Positions 30,236-38,842 of a stretch of 40,251 bases of DNA are shown in pieces. Below the pieces are notes generated by a model, which searched no databases, had not been told where the DNA came from, and saw only the letters and a list, made by a program, of their open reading frames with translations. Positions within the stretch are counted from its first letter, which is position 1, and the number at the start of each line of letters is the position of its first letter. A program made the translations under genes and the position numbers. The stretch lies in contig JAICUC010000003.1 in the NCBI GenBank assembly GCA_025936075.1, positions 1-40,251 of the forward strand. The letters run 5' to 3'. This DNA is from Nitrospira sp. (GTDB lineage: Bacteria; Nitrospirota; Nitrospiria; Nitrospirales; Nitrospiraceae).

Positions 30236-30359
30236 CCCGCCCAATCTCCACCTCTCATTTTCACTCCACACAAAATGATTCTCACTAATCGTCGCCTTGG
30301 ATTCCCCCTTCCGGCTCAGTCGATCTTGCTCCTTCCATAAAGAAACTCGATAATAACGC

Positions 30360-30746
30360 ATGGAACACCCAATTGTGTTTTCCGGCCATGTCATTGGTCT
30401 GCTCAAAGAGTACATGCGGGACCTTGTTGAACAGGCAACGCAAGAGCAGCATTCCCAGGAACAGTTCGGCTTTACCTCTCTGCCTTATCGTCCCGATCAG
30501 GCATTTTCCGATCTCCTCGCCTTGCTGGACGATCGCATCGAATCGGAAGGCATCCAAGTAGGCTTACCGGAATGTTTTCTCCATGACATGTGGACTCTCT
30601 GTAACGAAGCAGTCGAACCGATCTCTCGTCGCATCTGGCTGGAAGGAAACCTGGATGGTCTCAGCATGACGAAAGCGCAAACAAGGGAGCTAACCTATCA
30701 GGCTCTGATCCAGTTTATTGATTCCCGTTCACGAGAAAGAAGTTAA
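30360..30746 (+). CDS. Hypothetical protein (128 aa)
   Basis: Uninterrupted ORF with balanced amino-acid usage, directly upstream of the EVE-domain gene. Confidence 0.55.
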   Translation: MEHPIVFSGHVIGLLKEYMRDLVEQATQEQHSQEQFGFTSLPYRPDQAFSDLLALLDDRIESEGIQVGLPECFLHDMWTLCNEAVEPISRRIWLEGNLDGLSMTKAQTRELTYQALIQFIDSRSRERS

Positions 30747-30837
30747 ACATGCTTCCTTCTCTCACTCTCACTATAGGAGATGGGCATACCCTCTATTCGG
30801 AGCATCCCGGCACGAGGTTCAGAAAGAAGAGGACGGA

Positions 30838-31302
30838 ATGAAATCAAAGAGGTATTGGTTGATGAAGTCGGAGCCTTCCACCTTCTCGATTGATGACCTG
30901 GTACGATCTCCCAACAAGACAACTTATTGGGATGGAGTACGCAACTATCAAGCCCGCAATTTCATGCGCAGTATGGTAGTCGGCGATCAAGTCCTGTTCT
31001 ATCACAGCAACGCCGATCCACCGGCGGTCGTGGGCATTGCTGAGGTCGTCAAAACCGCCTACACTGATCCCACACAATTCGACAGGAAGGACAAGCACTA
31101 CGACCCGGAGAGTAAACCATCCGAGCCTAGGTGGGACATGATCGATATCAGATACGTTCGCAAATTTGCTCGCCCATTGACCTTGGACGAATTGCGGAAA
31201 GAGGGCAAGCTGAAAGGAATGGTGTTGCTGAAAAAGGGATCTCGTCTCTCAGTTCAACCGGTTACTCCGCTGGAGTGGAACCACATCACCAGCCTAGTAT
31301 AA
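30838..31302 (+). CDS. EVE domain-containing protein
   Basis: RYWLMKSEPSTFSIDDL, WDGVRNYQARNFMRSMVVGDQVLFYHSNADPPAVVGIAEV. Confidence 0.94.
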   Translation: MKSKRYWLMKSEPSTFSIDDLVRSPNKTTYWDGVRNYQARNFMRSMVVGDQVLFYHSNADPPAVVGIAEVVKTAYTDPTQFDRKDKHYDPESKPSEPRWDMIDIRYVRKFARPLTLDELRKEGKLKGMVLLKKGSRLSVQPVTPLEWNHITSLV

Positions 31303-31320
31303 ACATTAGTTATTCACCGG

Positions 31321-31599
31321 TTAGGTACTGGCCTTTCCATCATCCATATACCGATGTTGCCAGTCCAGCCAGGCGTGGCCAAGCTCGTGCGCAAGAATAT
31401 ATCGGCGGCGAGTGACAGGAAGTCGCTTCCGTACGTAGATAGTCTTCGTATCATCATCCCAAATTCCATCAGCGTTCGCGTCGCGCTTGTCCATTTCCGC
31501 ATCGGATAACTGTCGAACCGAAATCCGGTAGCCGAACGGAAGGACAACTTGATTGGGAATGCGCAACATCTTTCTTCGTTCTCTGACCATTGTCCCCAT
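31321..31599 (-). CDS. Small HExxH protein, ImmA/IrrE-like metallopeptidase
   Basis: 92-aa ORF with DDDTKTIYVRKRLPVTRRRYILAHELGHAWLDWQH. Confidence 0.7.
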   Translation of the reverse strand: MGTMVRERRKMLRIPNQVVLPFGYRISVRQLSDAEMDKRDANADGIWDDDTKTIYVRKRLPVTRRRYILAHELGHAWLDWQHRYMDDGKAST

Positions 31600-31772
31600 C
31601 GTTCACTCCATCTTCCTCCGATCGTTGACTTAGCCTACCATAACAAGGCGGTCCGAGTGTTGACCATTTTGTGCCTGTTTTTCAATGCCTTCCGGGATTC
31701 TCTGTCTTGGGAATAGTTGAGGCTAGATTCAACCGTTGCAGCGCCTTAGCAGTTCCCTCGTGAGATAATTTT

Positions 31773-32552
31773 GTGTATGATCGGCTCATGGAATCCACCC
31801 TTGCCGAAGAATTTGCTCACATCTATCCCACTTGTGTCCGCTTGGTTGGAGTGAAGGTCAGGAACCGGGGAGAGGTCAAGAAGCTGGACTCAGCCGGTAT
31901 GTCATTGCGTACTGGAGACCCTGTCTTAATCGAGGTGGAGGGTGAAATCACGTATGGGATCGTCTACACAGAGCCCTATTCGACGCCCTTTATTCCGCCC
32001 ATGCGGGCGATGAAATCCGTTTTGCGCAAGCCTAATACGGAAGAAACGGCATTGATAGCTCGGCTTGAGCGACTCTCCCAGGAGGCTGCCGCGTATTGCC
32101 GAACCAAAGCGATGGAACTTGGTATCCATCTCAAGTTGGTCGAGGTCTATGGGGCCATGGATTGCCGACAACTAACCTTTGTCTACACGGCTGACGACCG
32201 GATCGATTTCCGAGAACTGGTCAGAGATCTTGCACGTCGCTTCGGCGGCCGTATCGAAATGCGCCAAGTCGGGGTACGCGAGGAAGCCAGACGGCTTGGT
32301 GGCATCGACACCTGCGGTCTCGTCCTGTGCTGCGCAAGTTTCTTGACCGATGTGAAACCTATCTCGGCTAAGCAAGCGAAAAAGCTTGATCTACCGATCG
32401 ATGATCCTCGCTTGCTGGGCGTGTGCGGAAGGTTGAAGTGTTGTTTAATGTTTGAAATGATGGACGCCCAGGGAATGATCACCTCTGGAGTTCACCAACT
32501 CATTACGCCAACCAGACCCAATTCCCCACCCTCATCAACCCTGCCCGCTTAG
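31773..32552 (+). CDS. PSP1 domain protein, RicT (YaaT)-like
   Basis: RRFGGRIEMRQVGVREEARRLGGIDTCGLVLCCASFL...LGVCGRLKCCLMFE cysteine-rich signature. Confidence 0.9.
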   Translation: MYDRLMESTLAEEFAHIYPTCVRLVGVKVRNRGEVKKLDSAGMSLRTGDPVLIEVEGEITYGIVYTEPYSTPFIPPMRAMKSVLRKPNTEETALIARLERLSQEAAAYCRTKAMELGIHLKLVEVYGAMDCRQLTFVYTADDRIDFRELVRDLARRFGGRIEMRQVGVREEARRLGGIDTCGLVLCCASFLTDVKPISAKQAKKLDLPIDDPRLLGVCGRLKCCLMFEMMDAQGMITSGVHQLITPTRPNSPPSSTLPA

Positions 32553-32940
32553 TCGTACACTGCCCAGGCTTTTACCGTTATGGAACGTTTCCAGAGCACA
32601 TTTCCGACAAGATTCTTCAATGTCTGCTCTTCGAATCGACCGATCCAAAAGCACCCTTGGTCGGAATCGAGTATTTCGTCGCCATGGACCTTACCGAAAA
32701 CTTCCCGCCATTCAGTGGCACCGCCATCTCCACGATCATAAAGTAGAGATCGCGACAGGCCGAGTCCAAGTCCTTGATATACCTCTTGATCAAGCCTCCA
32801 AGGTTACAGAAGCCGCCGCCGGACGGACGGTGTCATCTATCACCAGTGGCAGCATGGGCAGGAATTCTTCCGACGGCACGGTGAGCTTCCCACGATCCCT
32901 CGGTCACAAGTTCCCAGGGTATTTCGACAAGTAAGCTGAC
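32490..32940 (+). pseudogene. Frameshifted relic of a DUF1264/oil-body-associated-protein-like gene
   Basis: Protein-like text runs through three frames: (1) FPTLINPARLVVHCPGFYRYGTFPEHISDKILQCLLFESTDPKAPLVGIEYFVAMDLTENFPPF ending at TAG 32744; (2) WHRHLHDHKVEIATGRVQVLDIPLDQASKVTEAAAGRTV; (3) VIYHQWQHGQEFFRRHGELPTIP ending at TGA 32937. Confidence 0.45.
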
Positions 32941-33051
32941 AGTGGGAACTCGTCGTGTCTTCACCCGATAGACCTACGGGGATTGCGGTCAGCCCGCATG
33001 GCTGTACAAGGTCGACATGAGAAGAAAGTGACACAACTAGCTCATATACGA

Positions 33052-34392
33052 TCAAGGCTCAGTGGATGGGGAACGGCGGCTGTCTTGTAGCAGCGATTGC
33101 ACGGTTTCACCCACCAACGCCCGTTCCACCGCCTTATCCCGACGGTGCAAGAGGGCACCAACCGGATCGCCCGTATCGAGGTGGGGCAGTATCCACGGCG
33201 GAGTTCCATTGCGAACCGAATCCAGAACTTCTTTTATAAAGATCAAGTCCGGTGACTTGATGAGACTCACCCCTTGCGGTTCCTGAAGACGACCTACAAA
33301 TCCGTTTTCCACGAGACGTTCCACCTCTTCCTCTACCAGAGACAAGGGCATGTTCAGTTCACTCGACAGCTCTGGCAACCTCAAGGGCCGATCTCCCTTG
33401 AGATAGTGATGTCCCAGGACTCGCAGTACTGTGAGAGCCAGTTGCTCCCGAAACACGTAGGTCCCCTGTTCCCACAGCAGGCGAGACAAATAGGCCGTGG
33501 GATATTGGTGGAAAAAGGAGAACTGCGCCCCAATCAACACAATCATCCAGCCGGTGTAGAGCCACAGCAGAAACAGCATTAAGATGGCAAAACTCGAATA
33601 GATGGCACTGTAATTGGCGGAGGCCGCCACGAATTTGGCAAAGGCTTCACCGACAATAATCCAAAGAATGGCCGCCGACACGCCACCAACAACTGCCGAC
33701 CGAACCTGGACATGGGTATTGGGAATCATTTTGTAGAAGAAAGTGAACACGGCACACAGCATCAAGAAGGGAATCACTTCGCCGCTCCACACCAGCAGCG
33801 TCCCAAACGGCTCCAATTCAATGAGATGCTGGACCAGAGTGTTGCTTTGGAGCGAGGCCAGCAAACCGAACGCGCTCACAACGAGAACCGGTCCCACGAG
33901 GACCGCGCTCAAATAATCGGTAAACTTACGTTCCCAGGTGCGTCCCTGTTTGACCTGCCAAATGGCATTCAAGGCTTGCTCGATTTTGTCGATCAGCGAG
34001 TAGGTCGTATAGAAGAGGCCGGCAATCCCGAATACTCCCAGCACGCCCATCTTGATATTGTCCACGAAACCGATAATCGTAGTGGTGATCTCCCGACTCT
34101 TGGGGCCGAGTGGCTCCAGCGTCTGGGCTAAGAAGGGTTCGATCACATGGTGGACACCGAAGCCCTTCAGCACCGAGAACATCACGGCGAGAAACGGCAC
34201 CAACGACAGCAACGTCGTATACACCAGACCAGCCGCTCGCGCATCGAGCAGCCGATGGCGAAACTCCATGCCGACCGCAGTGGCCAGCCGAAGCGCTTGA
34301 GTGCCCAACCGCCGGAGCAATGACATGGTCGTCAAATCCTTGGTCCAGAGGTCCTGTTTCGTAAACTGGGAGATGCGTGTGGAGCGGGTCAT
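33052..34392 (-). CDS. YihY/virulence factor BrkB family membrane protein with C-terminal winged-helix-like extension
   Basis: LLDARAAGLVYTTLLSLVPFLAVMFSVLKGFG, six TM segments; C-terminal LRLPELSSELNMPLSLVEEEVERLVENGFVGRLQ. Confidence 0.88.
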   Translation of the reverse strand: MTRSTRISQFTKQDLWTKDLTTMSLLRRLGTQALRLATAVGMEFRHRLLDARAAGLVYTTLLSLVPFLAVMFSVLKGFGVHHVIEPFLAQTLEPLGPKSREITTTIIGFVDNIKMGVLGVFGIAGLFYTTYSLIDKIEQALNAIWQVKQGRTWERKFTDYLSAVLVGPVLVVSAFGLLASLQSNTLVQHLIELEPFGTLLVWSGEVIPFLMLCAVFTFFYKMIPNTHVQVRSAVVGGVSAAILWIIVGEAFAKFVAASANYSAIYSSFAILMLFLLWLYTGWMIVLIGAQFSFFHQYPTAYLSRLLWEQGTYVFREQLALTVLRVLGHHYLKGDRPLRLPELSSELNMPLSLVEEEVERLVENGFVGRLQEPQGVSLIKSPDLIFIKEVLDSVRNGTPPWILPHLDTGDPVGALLHRRDKAVERALVGETVQSLLQDSRRSPSTEP

Positions 34393-34716
34393 GGTCCTGC
34401 TCCCTAGCAAGTTATTCAAACTTTTCGGTCGCACCGGTGAGTTGATACAGAAGTCGTCATAGTAGCATCCTAGGATCCATTTCCCAAGGCACGTGCACAC
34501 TGTATCGCGAATTGCGGCATTTGTTCATGGAGGCGATACTGCTGTGCCTACGTCTTTCGACTACTCCGTACATGGCAAAACCTCAATGGCTCGTAGGCGT
34601 ATTCATTGTGCGTAATCCTTTAGCGCCGCGATTTATCGCGCGCATTGGCATGTGTTCTTTTGCGCTCGTCCCTTCATTTGATGCCCCTGATCTAGTGTGA
34701 TACGGTCCCTTCTCTC

Positions 34717-36099
34717 ATGCTGGATTCGGTTTCCTCCTTCACACTTACCGATATTCCAGGCGCGGCGCCTCTGCTTGGCCATCTGCCTGCGTTCAAAAAG
34801 CGCCCATTGGAGGCGATGTCCGGATGGTGGCGCCAGTACGGCGATGCGTTGCGCTTTCGGCTCGGCCCCAAGACGCTCCATCTCTTTAGTCATCCCGATC
34901 TCGCCGAAGAAATTCTGGTCCACCAAGCCGACCGCTTTGTGAAAGTGTATGACCCTCGGCGGCCGGTCGGCCTCGCGCTGGTTCTGGGCAATGGATTGGT
35001 GACCAGTTCAGGAGAAGTTTGGAAACGTCATCGACGCATCATTCAGCCGGTTTTTCATCGCTCTCGCATGGCCGCGATGGCCGATCGGATGGCCCAGGTA
35101 GGCGAGCAGCGAATGGCCGGTTGGGAAAGCCTCGAAGGACAGCCGATCGATATCGCTACCGAAATGATGCAGTTGGCGCTCGAAGTGATCTCTCAAACCA
35201 TGTTCACCACCAGCATGACGCAACACATCGAGCACATTAGCCGTGCATTGCGCGTAAGCCTGAAGTACGCATTCGACTCGTTTCATAACCCGCTCCGCTT
35301 ACCGAATTGGGTACCCACTGCGCGAAACCGGGAATTTCGTTCAGTCATGCAGTTCATGGACAACCTGATCTATGGATTGCTCGTCGAGCGGCGCCGCACT
35401 GCAACAACCCATGGGGATCTCCTTGATCTGCTGCTCCACGCTCGCGATGAGGAGACCGGTGCCGGACTCACCGATCAAGAGCTCCGGGACGAAGCCTTGA
35501 CGATTTTTGCGGCGGGACACGAGACTACTGCCAATGCGCTCGCCTGGACTTGGTATCTCCTGGCCACCCATTCCGAGGCAAAGGCACGGTTTCACAAGGA
35601 AGTGGACAAGGTTCTCCAGGGTAGAACGCCTACCGCCGACGACTTGCAGCACCTCCCATATACTCGGGCCATATTCGATGAATCGCTCCGTCTGTACCCG
35701 CCGGCCCCAGCGGTCCAGCGCAAGGCAGCGACCAGTACCACTGTGGATGGAATACCGCTACCAGCTGGAGCACTCGTCCTCATCGGTATATACAACCTGC
35801 ACAGACATCCAGCCTTTTGGCCCAACCCTGACCAATTTATGCCTGAGCGATGGTTGGACGGCGAGCGGCCGCCTTCCCGCTATGCCTATCTCCCATTCGG
35901 GGCAGGACCGCGCGCCTGCGTAGGAATCCATTTCGCGTCAGTTGAAGGACCACTTCTATTAGCCCTGATCGGTCGCCGCTATGACCTGCAACTGGCTCAA
36001 AACAGTGTCGAGCCTGAACTCATGGTCACTTTACGACCGAAAGGTGGCATTAGCATGATACTCCAGCCACGCCGGGTGCCGATCGTATCGGCCGTCTAG
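34717..36099 (+). CDS. Cytochrome P450
   Basis: I-helix FAAGHETTANALAW, ExxR in DESLRLYPPAP, heme loop FGAGPRACVG. Confidence 0.96.
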   Translation: MLDSVSSFTLTDIPGAAPLLGHLPAFKKRPLEAMSGWWRQYGDALRFRLGPKTLHLFSHPDLAEEILVHQADRFVKVYDPRRPVGLALVLGNGLVTSSGEVWKRHRRIIQPVFHRSRMAAMADRMAQVGEQRMAGWESLEGQPIDIATEMMQLALEVISQTMFTTSMTQHIEHISRALRVSLKYAFDSFHNPLRLPNWVPTARNREFRSVMQFMDNLIYGLLVERRRTATTHGDLLDLLLHARDEETGAGLTDQELRDEALTIFAAGHETTANALAWTWYLLATHSEAKARFHKEVDKVLQGRTPTADDLQHLPYTRAIFDESLRLYPPAPAVQRKAATSTTVDGIPLPAGALVLIGIYNLHRHPAFWPNPDQFMPERWLDGERPPSRYAYLPFGAGPRACVGIHFASVEGPLLLALIGRRYDLQLAQNSVEPELMVTLRPKGGISMILQPRRVPIVSAV

Positions 36100-36304
36100 A
36101 GACACTGATAACCAACACCTTAGCTTATCTTCTTAAGCGTGTACAATCTGGAATTACTGAAGGGTTTTATCCGTCCGTGCCCAGATTGCAATACAACGAT
36201 AAACAATGCGCGGCTCACACGAAGTGCGGGTTGAAATGAGGTTTATGGAAGTATTGAGTATCCGCCACGATTTGCTCGAACGCAGCGCCATGAACGAAGT
36301 TCGG

Positions 36305-36350
36305 TTTGGTGGGGTCGAACTACGGCCGCTGATTACGAGTGAATCAAATG
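36305..36350 (-). other. Degenerate tRNA 3'-half-like fragment (tRNA-Thr(CGT)-like)
   Basis: Reverse complement reads ...CTCGTAATCAGCGGCCGTAGTTCGACCCC..., i.e. anticodon-loop-like CTCGTAA plus T-loop TTCGACC. No matching 5' half seen. Confidence 0.35.
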
Positions 36351-36759
36351 GGCTTGCTCAAGTCCTTGAAAACAAAGGGAAGTAAAAGATTGTCGATTAC
36401 AATTAGAAACCGAACCAATATTACGTGCTTATGTGCACAAGCCGAGACTCTCCAGGCAGGCATTCGCAAAACGTTGATCTGCGATTGCTCACTTGCTTTC
36501 TCACCCAAAGTTCGTAGCGACCATAAAGTAGACGGCAGTCTGCGCACCCTTGTGATGCAGCCGCTCTGTGTGGGAAGTCCAGCGTCTAGAATGAGACGAG
36601 TAAGGGGTATACCCTGTTGAAACGCATTCACTCCGAAGCTAGATTGAGCATACGGGATAATATTGTTGCGGAAGGGCACTTCCGAAGACTGACCCAATGA
36701 ACATGAATGTATGAATGTGGATGGCGTCGTCAATGAATCGAGCAATGGAGGAAGGCATC

Positions 36760-36900
36760 ATGATCCACATGTTGCACGACCTGAGAGCAGCATTCTTCCT
36801 CATGATCGCACTGGCCATGCTGTTATTTATATGGGCGCTGGCAGGCTTAGGAGCAGTGCTGCAACCGGTCCGTTGGTCCGAACGAACAGCGTATCGCTAG
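36760..36900 (+). CDS. Small single-pass membrane protein (46 aa)
   Basis: GGAGG upstream of ATG; MIHMLHDLRAAFFLMIALAMLLFIWALAGLGAVLQPVRWSERTAYR. Confidence 0.5.
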   Translation: MIHMLHDLRAAFFLMIALAMLLFIWALAGLGAVLQPVRWSERTAYR

Positions 36901-37012
36901 GCAAAGAGAGTTTTTGATTGACCTCTTTCTCCTCATTTGTTGCTGATCCGATTTCGGCGTGAGTTCTGAACGCCCTACGGTTGAAGAGCGACGCATACCA
37001 TGTGAGGGTACC

Positions 37013-37186
37013 ATGACTACCACTCAAGCTGCTGAATTACGCGTGAAGTGGAAACGGCAGTCGAATCCTCCAATGTGCGAGCATTTAAACCTTGAATTGG
37101 AATGGAGTGAGGGCGGCTATCGGACTGGCAATTACAACTGCATTGTGTGTGGGGAGAACGTGGTGAAATCCTCCGGACAATCATGA
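37013..37186 (+). CDS. Small zinc-ribbon-like hypothetical protein (57 aa)
   Basis: MTTTQAAELRVKWKRQSNPPMCEHLNLELEWSEGGYRTGNYNCIVCGENVVKSSGQS; C-x-H and CxxC pairs. Confidence 0.65.
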   Translation: MTTTQAAELRVKWKRQSNPPMCEHLNLELEWSEGGYRTGNYNCIVCGENVVKSSGQS

Positions 37187-37319
37187 GAGGCACGCCTTGC
37201 TTTTCATTCCGAATACTCTCCGTCATGTCCAAATCTCACGGGCGTACTGCCTTGTCCTATGCCGATCACACTCGCTAGCCGAGTACTCCGTAGCAGTCAT
37301 AATATGGGGGTGACGAGCT

Positions 37320-37403
37320 ATGATGCCATGGATCATCGAACCGTTATTGGTGGGCATCATTGTGGGACTCATATACACAGTGGTATCGGCATGGCGGAAG
37401 TAG
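37320..37403 (+). CDS. Candidate very small membrane protein (27 aa)
   Basis: MMPWIIEPLLVGIIVGLIYTVVSAWRK, a single hydrophobic helix; purine-rich GGGGGTGACGAG upstream. Confidence 0.35.
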   Translation: MMPWIIEPLLVGIIVGLIYTVVSAWRK

Positions 37404-37526
37404 TCGGAATGACTAACTGGGACTCTGTCCGGAACTTGTGTTACGGTTCAATAACGCCCAACCAGCTACAAGTGTTTGAAGACTTTTAAACATCTGATCA
37501 GGCTAGAAAGATCCTGAGCAAACGCT

Positions 37527-37697
37527 CTAGGCATCCGTTCCAGTCTTGGGACGAGGCGGAAACCACGGTATCCGGCTGGTATCCGGAAGTGGCTTGGCGA
37601 ACTGTTTGTCGGTGCTCCTGAAACCGGCTGGCTTACTGAAATCCTTACCTCTGCGCTTAACAATGAAACGGGATTTGGAATGCTTCTTTGAAGGCAT
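37527..37697 (-). CDS. Small basic protein (56 aa), PLPDTSRIPWF family, copy A
   Basis: MPSKKHSKSRFIVKRRGKDFSKPAGFRSTDKQFAKPLPDTSRIPWFPPRPKTGTDA; related sequence at 40140..40250. Confidence 0.6.
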   Translation of the reverse strand: MPSKKHSKSRFIVKRRGKDFSKPAGFRSTDKQFAKPLPDTSRIPWFPPRPKTGTDA

Positions 37698-37703
37698 ACC
37701 AAA

Positions 37704-37712
37704 ATTATACCA
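37704..37712 (-). promoter_or_regulatory. Extended -10 promoter element (TGGTATAAT) abutting the start of the 37527..37697 gene
   Basis: Minus strand reads CTGGTATAATTTTGGTATGCC: TGnTATAAT, six bases, then ATG. Confidence 0.5.
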
Positions 37713-37725
37713 GGGAAATGCAACA

Positions 37726-37869
37726 ATGACGGCCAAGCCACCCACCCGCGACCCAGCCGTAACCGCTTCTTCGTTACTCGACATGGTTGCCGAGTGGGGA
37801 ACAGCAGTTCGTGAATATGCTGGATACCGGATCAGACAAACCTTGGCACCAAACCGGGCACCCAGTTGA
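37726..37869 (+). CDS. Candidate small protein (47 aa), divergent from copy A
   Basis: MTAKPPTRDPAVTASSLLDMVAEWGTAVREYAGYRIRQTLAPNRAPS; weak AGGGA upstream. Confidence 0.3.
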   Translation: MTAKPPTRDPAVTASSLLDMVAEWGTAVREYAGYRIRQTLAPNRAPS

Positions 37870-37910
37870 CATAATCTGGAAGGAAGAGACAGAAGTAGTT
37901 GAAAGATTTG

Positions 37911-37960
37911 ATGGGTATAGGGGTCGAACCTACGGCCCGCTAATTTTCAGGACGTGAAGC
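37911..37960 (-). other. Second degenerate tRNA 3'-half-like fragment
   Basis: Reverse complement CCTGAAAATTAGCGGGCCGTAGGTTCGACCCCTATACCCATC: T-arm GTAGG-TTCGACC-CCTAT folds; no 5' half. Shares GGGGTCGAAC(C)TACGGCC(C)GCT with 36311. Confidence 0.35.
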
Positions 37961-38203
37961 ATCTGATGGTCTCACCCCCAGAGTTGCTCGGTGAGAGTCT
38001 CGTATTCGATAAGAGATGAGAATATCCTCGCGTCCGCAGCTATCGCACTCGCCTTCTTGCAAGAGCGGCATCCTGCCCCGATCTGCAATCGTCCCAAACT
38101 GGTAATGGCTGGGATTGCAGAACTCTATCTCGTGTTCGGTTCTGGGTGCGATCGAGGAAAACCGACCGCTGCATTGACAACAGAATTTCGGTGTTTCGGC
38201 CAT
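37940..38203 (-). CDS. Small Cys-rich (zinc-binding-like) hypothetical protein
   Basis: MAETPKFCCQCSGRFSSIAPRTEHEIEFCNPSHYQFGTIADRGRMPLLQEGECDSCGRED; GGAG-like RBS upstream. Confidence 0.5.
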   Translation of the reverse strand: MAETPKFCCQCSGRFSSIAPRTEHEIEFCNPSHYQFGTIADRGRMPLLQEGECDSCGREDILISYRIRDSHRATLGVRPSDASRPEN

Positions 38204-38330
38204 ACCTGGGACTCCCTTTCATCGTGAGTTGGAGGAGGGAACCTTGCGGATTGGAAGCGTACCTCGGAAAAACGCTATCCAAAAGAGAAACCTCACAAAC
38301 TTGCGCGGTCGATGGAAGGTTCACGTGGCC

Positions 38331-38825
38331 CTAAGCGGCCTTTCGGCGGTGGGCGAGAGCAAAGAGTTTATCGGTGACGGCGATGTTCTCTTTGACCTTT
38401 CGAGCGAGCGCGGTGCCCTTTGCAGTGAGCTGTAGCTTGACGATTTTCCTCCTCACATTGACCCGTGGCTTGCGTATCCACCCATTTCTCTGAATACGTT
38501 GCACGGTCTCGACTGCTGAGAGACTCGGAATACAGAGCGCCGAAGCCAGCTCAAACACCTCGCACTCAGGATGCCGGTCGAGATAGATCAACATACTGGC
38601 CTGGACGGGAGAAAGGCCAAGCGGTTGTAAGCGATGATGGAAGAGGCCTTGAAGACGGAGCACGATTTCAAGGGTCGAAAGCTTACCGTTGGTCCTCTGA
38701 ATCGATCTCACAGAAGAAGTATAGCTCAAGATAGGAGATATGACGAGACGTAGGCGGTATCCTGGTCCTGGTCTGACGATGAGCGTTCGGCATCTCACCG
38801 TACTGCACGCGAAGGAATTGACCAT
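38331..38825 (-). CDS. MarR-family winged-helix regulator (start uncertain)
   Basis: LEIVLRLQGLFHHRLQPLGLSPVQASMLIYLDRHPECEVFELASALCIPSLSAVETVQRIQRNGWIRKPRVNVRRKIVKLQLTAKG. Confidence 0.75.
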   Translation of the reverse strand: MVNSFACSTVRCRTLIVRPGPGYRLRLVISPILSYTSSVRSIQRTNGKLSTLEIVLRLQGLFHHRLQPLGLSPVQASMLIYLDRHPECEVFELASALCIPSLSAVETVQRIQRNGWIRKPRVNVRRKIVKLQLTAKGTALARKVKENIAVTDKLFALAHRRKAA

Positions 38826-38842
38826 GCTCCGATTCAGCCTCC

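Noticed and set aside
36245-36385. 46-aa ORF MEVLSIRHDLLERSAMNEVRFGGVELRPLITSESNGLAQVLENKGK
   Set aside because: Its C-terminal half coincides with the tRNA-like fragment read in antisense, a common source of spurious ORFs.
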